From Bacteriovoracaceae bacterium (GTDB lineage: Bacteria; Bdellovibrionota; Bacteriovoracia; Bacteriovoracales; Bacteriovoracaceae): a stretch of DNA of 7,381 bases. Below, piece after piece: positions 1 through 6,167 of the stretch. The translations under genes and the position numbers were made by a program. The stretch spans positions 1 to 7,381 of the forward strand of contig JAGSHJ010000145.1 in NCBI GenBank assembly GCA_023954595.1, in the 5' to 3' direction. The notes under the pieces are model-generated. The model saw nothing but the letters and a program-made list of their open reading frames with translations. It did no database searches and had not been told where the DNA came from. The first letter of the stretch is position 1. Every line of letters starts with the position of its first letter.

Positions 1-158
1 GGACGTTTTGGGATTTAGGAGCTTCTTCTAGTCTGAAGTCACTTGGTGAGAACTTTTCAATACATTTTTCATATGGTCAAAAGCACGTAGACACAGACGA
101 CGCTGAACAAGTTAATAAAGATGTTAAGGTCGGAGGCGGCTGGGGAGTTTCATTCTAA
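1..158 (+). CDS. C-terminal end of a probable outer-membrane beta-barrel protein (5' part outside the window)
   Basis: An open frame enters from the left edge (first full codon at base 3) and stops at TAA 156-158, giving about 51 residues. The peptide has alternating polar and hydrophobic stretches such as ENFSIHFSYGQKHV, and it ends in GGGWGVSF. A terminal phenylalanine on an amphipathic last strand is the classic C-terminal signature of Gram-negative outer-membrane barrels recognised by the BAM complex, so an outer-membrane protein is inferred. No family can be named from this fragment. The next gene's ATG begins at the base right after the stop, so the two are almost certainly cotranscribed and translationally coupled. 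It could also be the last domain of another beta-rich envelope protein. Confidence 0.6.
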   Translation, partial: TFWDLGASSSLKSLGENFSIHFSYGQKHVDTDDAEQVNKDVKVGGGWGVSF

Positions 159-3100
159 ATGATTAAAAACTTGTCACTCATTCCATTACTTATTCTAGTA
201 AGTGCGTGCCAAGATGGTCTGCTAGATGAGCTACGTGAAGGAAACTCCGCCGAGTTTTGTGCAGGTGCCAGGGATGCCCAGGATATTTGTACTAGTGAAG
301 TCAGGCCCTATGGGTGGAGCTTTAAAGATCCTAATAACTATAATTATGATTCTAATTTTATTGAGATCACTGGAAACAAAGCAAGTGTTAAGAGCTTTGA
401 TTCTGAATTCAGTGGTAATGATTTTTTAGAAGGAAATCATGCAGGAACCTCTGTCAATAATGGGCAGTTGGGGTTTTTCAGTAAAGAACAGAGCTCTCTA
501 GATATCAGACAAATTCTTAAAGACAGTGTGGATGATCTAGTAGGGTACTGGAGGTTTGAAGGAGATTTTACCAACTCAGTCAACAATAGCGACACACCTT
601 CTGTAGGTAGTGGCGCTAGTACTTCAAGCGTTAATTCTAAAGTGGGAGCCCAATCTGGATTGTTTGATGGGGCCGGATCAAGTCAGGTCTCAGTTTCAAA
701 TATTCATAATAGGGTTGCAAGTATTAAACAAGGCTCTGCCATGGCGTGGGTCAAAGCGGATAGTGTTGCTGGGCGGTTTTTTGAAATTAGATACGATGCA
801 AATAATTACATCCAGCTCCTATTCTCTTCCACTGATAAGATAAGACTAGTTGTTGAATTCAATAACTCTTACAAGTTCTGTGATTACACACTAAGTCCTA
901 ATCTTTTAGATGAGTGGATTCATGTGGCAGGAACCTGGAATGGTGATAATGCAAATGCCGATGGAACACTCTATATCAATGGGCAAGGTGCATGTGTTCT
1001 AGGGGATGCTGGAACCTCGCCTGTAGGAGCTGCAACAGCTTTTTCGCTTGTAAATAGTTTGTATGATGGTCAACTAGACGAGTATGCTTACTTTACTACA
1101 GAGTTAACCTCTGCCGATGTTAATAAGGTATATGAGACTCAAAGATTAAACTCTAGTTCTCATTCTGAACAGTGGACTCCGAGTTGGGACTCGTTGGTTG
1201 GTCTGTGGAGCTTTGAGGGACACTTTAATGATAGTTCTGGCAATGGCAACAACCTCGAAACTGTGGGGGCCGGTGCCGAATTTTATGAGGGAAAGGTTGG
1301 AACATCATCTGCCTATTTCTCTGGCGGACGTTTTGAATTTAATAATACCTCAAATTACGCCAATGGTTTTGCCATTGGTGGATGGATAAAAGCAGACAAG
1401 TCCGGAGCATGGCAGACTATCATTACTAAGGGTGATGGAACTAATTTGGGGCTTCAACTTACTTTTCAGAGTAATGACACCTTTCTTTGCCGTTTTATAA
1501 ACTCTTCGACCTCTAAGGCCGTATCAGACTCCGTTGGAGAACTCGACCATATTGGAGTGTGGAGACACGTCATTTGTAGCTTTGACCCTGCTTCTCAAAG
1601 TATTAATCTTTATATCGATTCCAAGCTAGTAAGGACTACACCCACCGCGGGTTTAACACCCCCAAGTACTACTGATAAAATTACAATTGCTTCAAGTTCC
1701 TTTTTAGGAAACTTGGATGAATTAGGTATCTGGAATACCACTCTTAGTGGTGGTGACGTAGTGGAGATATTTAACAGACAAAAGCAAAAGTATGGTGCCA
1801 GTTACGAATCTCCTGTGTTTAATTTAGGAAGTTCAGTGTCATGGACTAATCTTATGTTTAAGACACCATTACCATTTATGAAAGAGATCACTGCTGTAAA
1901 TGGGAGTGAGAGCACTGTGGATTATCCGTCAATAGTAGGTGATTTATCTTCAGGCCTTGTAGGATACTGGCCAATTAATGAAAGTGTGGCAAATAGTGTT
2001 TCTGGAGAGGATATCAGAGACCACTCTACATATGGTAATCATGGTAACTTTGAAAATTCCCCTGAATTTGTGCAAGGACATGTTTTTTCAAACGCTCTGA
2101 AATTTGATCGGACTAACGATGACGCACTAAACTTTGGAAGTAGTCCTAGTTTGGATTTTACAGGGGACTTCACTGTATCTTTTTGGATGAAGGCTTCTTC
2201 TTATCCTAATGTGAGTCAAGACTATCTCATTGGTAAGGGTGATTACAATGACAATGGATGGGTTATTGGTTTTATAGGAACTGCTGGGGCATGTGGCTCG
2301 TTAGATGGAGCCTTGTACTTAGCTGATGGTACTGCTAGTTATAAAGTATGTTCTAGTAAAGCCCTTCCTCTTAATCAATGGATAAATGTGCAGATGGTAT
2401 ATTCAGGAACAACTGTGACCTTCTATGTTAATGGAGAGGTTTACGCCAATCAGACGGGGATAAACATTCCTTTTAATGATACCCTCGATCTTATAGCCGG
2501 GAAACGATCGGCCAATAGTTGGCATTACAGTGGATTAATGGATGAAATCGCCATTTGGAATCGTGCCCTAACTAGTGATGAGTTAAACCAGCTCTATCGT
2601 AGAGGGGCAAATAGAGTTAAGTTTCAGGTAAGGTCATGTGACGATTCGTTGTGTGATGATGAAGCGTGGATAGGCCCTGATGGAACGAATACAACTTATT
2701 TTAGCGAGTTTATAAATAATGATCTTATTGATGGATCAGGTCTACCTGTAGGTGACGTGAAAACAGCAGCCGCAGACATTCTATTTTCAGACTTTGTTTC
2801 ACAGGCCGCCTCTAATAAGTACTTTCAATATAGAGTTTTATTAGAATCTGAAGATAATGATCTATGTTCAGGTGAACCATGTTTTCCGGAGTTGAGCTCA
2901 GTTGAACTCTCTCCAAATGGTCGCTATTTTGGTGGGCTTCAAATGGTGGAGCCAAAACAGCCGCTTTCACTTCGTAAAATAAAGGCCATCACGATTTCTG
3001 AAGAAGGAAGCTGTAGTTCAAGATTTCAGCTATCAAGAGATGGTGTGAACTATTACTATTATGATAGTGGTAGTTGGAAGCTTGCAGGCACTGCTAGTAA

Positions 3101-3245
3101 TTCAAACCCAGCACAAACCCTTAATGATTATGGCAATGCCTTCTCAGTCCAAATTCCAGGTAATAAGCTCTATCTAAGGGCCTTCCTTCAAACAGATACT
3201 TCAACTAGCTGTGCTATTACAGATATCACTGTAGAAGGCTATTAA
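159..3245 (+). CDS. Lipoprotein with three LamG/concanavalin-A-like domains
   Basis: A 1028-residue secreted lipoprotein. Residues 1-17 form a lipoprotein signal peptide with lipobox V-S-A-C and lipidated Cys17. Gln at +2 gives no inner-membrane retention signal, so an outer-membrane location is expected. Three LamG/jellyroll domains (Laminin_G_3-like) lie at about 124-327, 345-541 and 598-813. Each opens with LVGYW or LVGLW, has a central strand (MAWVKAD, IGGWIKAD, VSFWMKAS), then W-I/R-H/N-V, then LYING, LYIDS or FYVNG. Each closes with LDEYAYF, LDELGIWN or MDEIAIWN followed by a helix. Residues 546-575 and 816-917 resemble flanking beta-sandwich pieces, with FQVRSC, a GPDGT turn and CX4C pairs (827/832, 903/908). 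Residues 918-1028 are an unrecognised beta-rich domain. LamG folds commonly bind glycans or proteins, so adhesion or surface recognition is inferred and no catalytic residues are claimed. The ATG abuts the upstream TAA. A GGGGAG at 142-147 is a possible ribosome site, at 11 bases spacing. Confidence 0.9.
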   Translation: MIKNLSLIPLLILVSACQDGLLDELREGNSAEFCAGARDAQDICTSEVRPYGWSFKDPNNYNYDSNFIEITGNKASVKSFDSEFSGNDFLEGNHAGTSVNNGQLGFFSKEQSSLDIRQILKDSVDDLVGYWRFEGDFTNSVNNSDTPSVGSGASTSSVNSKVGAQSGLFDGAGSSQVSVSNIHNRVASIKQGSAMAWVKADSVAGRFFEIRYDANNYIQLLFSSTDKIRLVVEFNNSYKFCDYTLSPNLLDEWIHVAGTWNGDNANADGTLYINGQGACVLGDAGTSPVGAATAFSLVNSLYDGQLDEYAYFTTELTSADVNKVYETQRLNSSSHSEQWTPSWDSLVGLWSFEGHFNDSSGNGNNLETVGAGAEFYEGKVGTSSAYFSGGRFEFNNTSNYANGFAIGGWIKADKSGAWQTIITKGDGTNLGLQLTFQSNDTFLCRFINSSTSKAVSDSVGELDHIGVWRHVICSFDPASQSINLYIDSKLVRTTPTAGLTPPSTTDKITIASSSFLGNLDELGIWNTTLSGGDVVEIFNRQKQKYGASYESPVFNLGSSVSWTNLMFKTPLPFMKEITAVNGSESTVDYPSIVGDLSSGLVGYWPINESVANSVSGEDIRDHSTYGNHGNFENSPEFVQGHVFSNALKFDRTNDDALNFGSSPSLDFTGDFTVSFWMKASSYPNVSQDYLIGKGDYNDNGWVIGFIGTAGACGSLDGALYLADGTASYKVCSSKALPLNQWINVQMVYSGTTVTFYVNGEVYANQTGINIPFNDTLDLIAGKRSANSWHYSGLMDEIAIWNRALTSDELNQLYRRGANRVKFQVRSCDDSLCDDEAWIGPDGTNTTYFSEFINNDLIDGSGLPVGDVKTAAADILFSDFVSQAASNKYFQYRVLLESEDNDLCSGEPCFPELSSVELSPNGRYFGGLQMVEPKQPLSLRKIKAITISEEGSCSSRFQLSRDGVNYYYYDSGSWKLAGTASNSNPAQTLNDYGNAFSVQIPGNKLYLRAFLQTDTSTSCAITDITVEGY

Positions 3246-3249
3246 ACCC

Positions 3250-3268
3250 ATACACTTTCACTGTGTAT
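3250..3268 (+). terminator. Small hairpin just downstream of the LamG lipoprotein stop (weak terminator candidate)
   Basis: ATACAC at 3250-3255 is perfectly complementary to GTGTAT at 3263-3268, giving a 6-bp stem with a 7-base loop that starts five bases after the stop codon. The position suits a transcript 3' end. However, the stem is AT-rich and no T-run follows, so it does not meet the usual criteria for an intrinsic terminator. It may be a stabilising or Rho-dependent 3' structure, or chance. Confidence 0.25.
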
Positions 3269-3380
3269 AGCATCTACAATTTATCCAAGTTATTGAAAAA
3301 ATTGAATCATCCCTAAAACCTTATAAAAAAGCACTGACTCTCTGAACTCATATTACGATATGTTAAGAAGGCGTTAATAA

Positions 3381-3401
3381 ATGAGTTCCTGGAGGCCGTA
3401 G
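3381..3401 (+). CDS. Six-codon leader mini-ORF ahead of the solute-binding protein gene
   Basis: ATG at 3381 is followed by five sense codons and TAG at 3399-3401, encoding M-S-S-W-R-P. An SD-like AGAAGG at 3366-3371 sits 9 bases upstream of this ATG. The stop codon directly touches the GTG start of the solute-binding protein gene, and that gene's GGAGG lies inside the mini-ORF. This layout would allow translational coupling, and ribosomes on the mini-ORF would cover the downstream SD. A Pro codon just before the stop is a context known to slow termination in bacteria. Whether it is translated is unknown, and a seven-codon frame can easily arise by chance. Confidence 0.3.
   Translation: MSSWRP
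3391..3395 (+). promoter_or_regulatory. Shine-Dalgarno GGAGG that fixes the GTG start at 3402
   Basis: A perfect GGAGG core stands 6 bases before GTG 3402. The only nearby ATG in the same frame (3381) runs into TAG at 3399, so it cannot start the long protein. Together these make the GTG start nearly certain. Confidence 0.85.
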
Positions 3402-4109
3402 GTGAGAGTTGTTATTAGTTTATTAATTATTGTCAGTTCGTCAGTTTTCGGCAAAGAAATCAGAATCGCCGTTGGTTCATCACTACCTCCCTATGTTATT
3501 GAGTCGCATGAGATGGGGTTTGAATTAGAAATCGTAAGAGATGCATTAAAAGAAGTTGGCTATGAGGCCGTCTTTCAATTCTTTCCAGCAGGAGAGGTTT
3601 ACGAGCAAGTAGTTTCTAAAAAATTTGATGCGGCACTTACACTTAAAGTTAAACTAGGAAGCCCTATTTACTATAGCGATGATTATATAACTTATAAGAA
3701 TGCGGCCGTAACTTTGAAACGAAAGAGTTATGTGATCGATTCAATCTTCGACATAAGAGACTTTTCTGTCGGATCCTTTAAGGACTCTAAGAGAAACCTT
3801 GGAAGAGACTTTAAAATGATTTCAAATGAGATTGTTAAGTACACTGAATACCAAGATAAAACAGAGCAGGTGAAGGCCCTCCTAAATGAAGATGTTCAAG
3901 TTCTTGTAGGGGATATTAATATCGTAAAATATTTTCTAAAAGAGCTAAAAGTCGATCCAGAAATGATCGAAGTCCATCAGGTCTTTGGTCAGTCTAATTA
4001 TCAAGTAGGATTTGTGAAACAGTGGCATAGGGATCAATTCAATAGAGGACTTGATCTTTATAAAGTGTCAGGAAGACATCTTGCAAAAGTTAATGAATAT
4101 GTTGAGTAA
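3402..4109 (+). CDS. Periplasmic solute-binding protein, family 3 (amino-acid-type SBP fold), apparently orphan
   Basis: A 235-residue secreted protein with a GTG start fixed by a strong SD. Residues 1-17 are a signal peptide with a likely signal peptidase I site after V-F-G. The mature part matches the SBP_bac_3 pattern: an N-terminal strand IRIAVGSSLPPYV (20-32), then GFELEIVRDALKEVGY (39-54), a FDAALTL strand (75-81), a hinge near PIYYSDDYITY (88-98), the second-lobe start FSVGSFKDSK (121-130), and VQVLVGDINIVKYFL (165-179), where Asp171 sits at the usual ligand-contact position. The family binds amino acids or other small polar solutes for ABC importers or sensors. The T-x-x-R motif whose Arg normally holds the ligand alpha-carboxylate is shortened to LKVKLGS, so the ligand may differ or be lost. 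No permease or ATPase gene lies nearby, so an orphan or sensory role is possible. The gene runs convergent to the next, with a 5-bp gap. Confidence 0.8.
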   Translation: MRVVISLLIIVSSSVFGKEIRIAVGSSLPPYVIESHEMGFELEIVRDALKEVGYEAVFQFFPAGEVYEQVVSKKFDAALTLKVKLGSPIYYSDDYITYKNAAVTLKRKSYVIDSIFDIRDFSVGSFKDSKRNLGRDFKMISNEIVKYTEYQDKTEQVKALLNEDVQVLVGDINIVKYFLKELKVDPEMIEVHQVFGQSNYQVGFVKQWHRDQFNRGLDLYKVSGRHLAKVNEYVE

Positions 4110-4114
4110 TCCGT

Positions 4115-5089
4115 TTAATACTTCCCGAAGATGATGCTGTTTGTTGTGGCCGCTTTTCTTTTCCAGATGATAGAATCCATAAAGAAATGCGAAAACAGTG
4201 GTAGTAAAAATAAAGCTGCAAACACACTTTCACCGATGCTGTAGTTGGCCTTATCAAAACTAATAAAACCCGTACCTATAAAGTATTCAGCACCACCAAA
4301 AATAAGTAATACATATACTATTAGATACCAAGAGTACTTCAATTGCTTTTGAGTGGTATTTAGCGATTTACGGATCAAAAATACGTAAGGAACACCATGG
4401 GCCACGATAAGTGAGATCAACATCCATTGAATATCTATTTGAGTTATTGTGAGTAAAGAAAATAACAAGGAAGTTGATAAAATATAACTAAAGCTTGCTG
4501 TATCCAGATTGGACTTTAAGAGTCGCCTTGCGCTGTGTGCTAGCCATAAAAGAAATACAATAATAAAGATTGCAGACAGGCCAGTTAAGATCTGTGGACT
4601 TGGAGAAGTATATAAGTCATTTGAGCTATAGTACTCCATGATCCCGTCTTCTCTGAAGTGTACACAAGCTACCGCCAGGATTTGAAGTGCATATAAAACG
4701 AATCGATCAAAATTAACTCGTTTAGTAGATAGGGCCTGGTAGAAAGATAACAGGCCTACGTTTTGTTTAATGTAGTGGAAAATTGTAGCGTAGAAAGCAA
4801 ACTTCCAAATCAGAGCACTATCAATAAAATGAAGGGATATAATAGTTACAAAAAATAGAGGAAGAAATTTCAAATAATGTTTTAGAGGGACATTTCTCTC
4901 TAGGGCAGTACGGATAAAAGTTGTGTAGACGTGTCCATTATCAATAATGATTAAAATTAGAAATGCTAATTTAGGTATTTGTATCTCTAGACCTATGCCG
5001 GCCAATAAGAACATTACAAGCAAACAAATATGCCCTGGAAACATAATGAAAAATAAATCTGCTCTAAATGATGATAGAATGCTTTTCAT
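4115..5089 (-). CDS. Uncharacterised polytopic membrane protein with histidine motifs
   Basis: A 324-residue integral membrane protein (from ATG 5087-5089) with roughly 9-10 hydrophobic segments. I cannot name its family. Several polar motifs sit at membrane edges: D-N-G-H (Asp50, His53) followed by Thr57 and Arg60; FHYIKQNVG (His105, Gln109, Gly112); VHFRED (His144); AHGVPY (His231); and SHFFMDSIIW (His301, Asp305, Trp309) near the C-terminus. From memory, similar D-x2-H, H-x3-Q-x2-G and H-x3-D-x2-I-W motifs occur in uncharacterised bacterial membrane proteins. Clustered His/Asp would fit a metal-binding membrane enzyme, but this is inference. The C-terminus is basic (KRK). The start is uncertain: the frame also allows TTG at 5101, which adds four residues, and neither start has a clear SD. 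The gene is divergent from the acyltransferase-like gene and may share its control region. Confidence 0.8.
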   Translation of the reverse strand: MKSILSSFRADLFFIMFPGHICLLVMFLLAGIGLEIQIPKLAFLILIIIDNGHVYTTFIRTALERNVPLKHYLKFLPLFFVTIISLHFIDSALIWKFAFYATIFHYIKQNVGLLSFYQALSTKRVNFDRFVLYALQILAVACVHFREDGIMEYYSSNDLYTSPSPQILTGLSAIFIIVFLLWLAHSARRLLKSNLDTASFSYILSTSLLFSLLTITQIDIQWMLISLIVAHGVPYVFLIRKSLNTTQKQLKYSWYLIVYVLLIFGGAEYFIGTGFISFDKANYSIGESVFAALFLLPLFSHFFMDSIIWKRKAATTNSIIFGKY

Positions 5090-5141
5090 GCGAGTGTTCA
5101 AATTTCTTATTTTTAAAGATTTAACGTATCATTAGTCTATT
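5090..5141. promoter_or_regulatory. Short divergent control region between two membrane-protein genes
   Basis: Only 40-52 AT-rich bases separate two divergent starts, so promoters for both must lie here or inside the 5' ends of the genes. Rightward, TATCAT at 5127-5132 matches 5 of 6 bases of a -10 box, but the -35 region is poor, and transcription would start only a few bases before ATG 5142. Leftward, TTGAAA (complement of 5160-5165) stands 15 bases from CATAAT (complement of 5139-5144), which is short spacing. Neither gene has a recognisable SD. All promoter assignments are tentative. Confidence 0.35.
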
Positions 5142-6167
5142 ATGAACGAAACAAAATCCTTTCAACGTATTTATGGTATTGATGTAATAAAGTTAATTAT
5201 ATTGTTTCCAATAGTATATTTTCACCTTAATGAGTTTGTTTTTGGAACAAACCAATTTCCCCTTGGTGATTCCGCAATTTTCTACAATACTATTTACCCT
5301 TTTACCTCCTTTTTTGCCTTCAGTGGCGTTGCTCTGGTGTTTTTAAGCTTTTTCCTCTTTGGATATAAAAAATCAAATACGGCCGCCATAGCAAAGCTAG
5401 TTCCGATTTTCTTTCTAGGTCAGTTTCTGTTTAATAAAATTTTTAACACCACTTCAAGTTGGTATTCCTTTGAATGGGATATATATAGTTACCTTGGTGC
5501 CTCTATTTTATTTTTGGTTTTAATTAATAAAATAGGCAATATCACAGCGAGGGGAGTTGCTCTGGCCAGCCTCTTTATCATTCCATTTCAAGAGCTCGTA
5601 GCTTCAACTGTGGCCCAGAACCCTCTTCTATTTGCATATTGTGAAAATAATTCAGTTATCACCTGGCCATTAATCCCATGGATTGGACTTCCAGCTCTTG
5701 GATACCTTTTGGGAGAGTTCTCTAGAGATAAGGACACGGCCACATTAGGCCACAAAGAGTTAATCGGTTGGCTTATCGTCCTTGCTGGATGCGCTCCCTT
5801 TTTGGGAGCATATCAAGGGGCCCCGGTTGGTGATGATCTTTATTGCTTTGTATTTGGAAGGTCTAAAATTGATCTTTTAGCGCATATGCTAGTTATCTTT
5901 TTTCTGATTCGCCTGTCTCTCGTTGAAAGTATTAATTCAGCTCTTTCAAAAAATAAAACTATTTTATTCATCACACGTACGATGTGGGTTAAAAAACTAT
6001 GGCTGTGTTACATCGTTCACGGAGTTATTCTGGGGATCGCATCAGGATTCACGTCTTTATTCTTTAAAAGACCAGAACTCTTTGATTCGTTTTTTATTAT
6101 AATCATTCCTCTAACAGACCTAATCTGCAGACTTTTACTAATGCTTAAAGTTAAAACCTTAAGTTAA
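5142..6167 (+). CDS. Acyltransferase-3 / HGSNAT-like polytopic membrane protein
   Basis: A 341-residue inner-membrane protein with about 10 hydrophobic segments. Its first helix reads RIYGIDVIKLIILFPIVYFH. This fits the D-x2-R-x10-H signature of membrane acyltransferases (acyltransferase_3), with Lys17 in place of Arg and His28 as the conserved histidine. WPLIPWIGLPALGYLLGE (175-192) resembles the P-W-x-G-x3-G-Y block of the HGSNAT/YeiB (DUF1624) group, and LWLCYIVHG (286-294) resembles the late-helix Tyr/His segment common to these proteins. These families transfer acetyl or other acyl groups to extracytoplasmic sugars, lipids or glycans; the substrate here is unknown. Length is typical of the family. 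There is no clear SD before ATG 5142. The TAA at 6165-6167 overlaps the stop of the convergent gene. It could instead be a non-catalytic relative, because the sequence match is weak outside these motifs. Confidence 0.65.
   Translation: MNETKSFQRIYGIDVIKLIILFPIVYFHLNEFVFGTNQFPLGDSAIFYNTIYPFTSFFAFSGVALVFLSFFLFGYKKSNTAAIAKLVPIFFLGQFLFNKIFNTTSSWYSFEWDIYSYLGASILFLVLINKIGNITARGVALASLFIIPFQELVASTVAQNPLLFAYCENNSVITWPLIPWIGLPALGYLLGEFSRDKDTATLGHKELIGWLIVLAGCAPFLGAYQGAPVGDDLYCFVFGRSKIDLLAHMLVIFFLIRLSLVESINSALSKNKTILFITRTMWVKKLWLCYIVHGVILGIASGFTSLFFKRPELFDSFFIIIIPLTDLICRLLLMLKVKTLS

Noticed and set aside
226..429. Small + strand frame inside the LamG lipoprotein gene
   Set aside because: It is an out-of-frame shadow of a strongly supported long gene, with no SD and no recognisable motif.
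3293..3327. TTGAAA (3293-3298) and TATAAA (3322-3327) as a promoter for the solute-binding protein gene
   Set aside because: The boxes are 23 bases apart, too far for a sigma-70 promoter. The nearer TTGAAT (3302-3307) leaves only 14. No well-spaced pair was found.
4131..4140. CTTCCCGAAG as a terminator hairpin between the convergent genes
   Set aside because: A four-base stem with a two-base loop and no T-run cannot form a usable terminator.
4947..5135. 62-codon + strand frame opposite the 5' end of the His-rich membrane protein gene
   Set aside because: Antisense shadow of a hydrophobic gene; no SD and no recognisable product.
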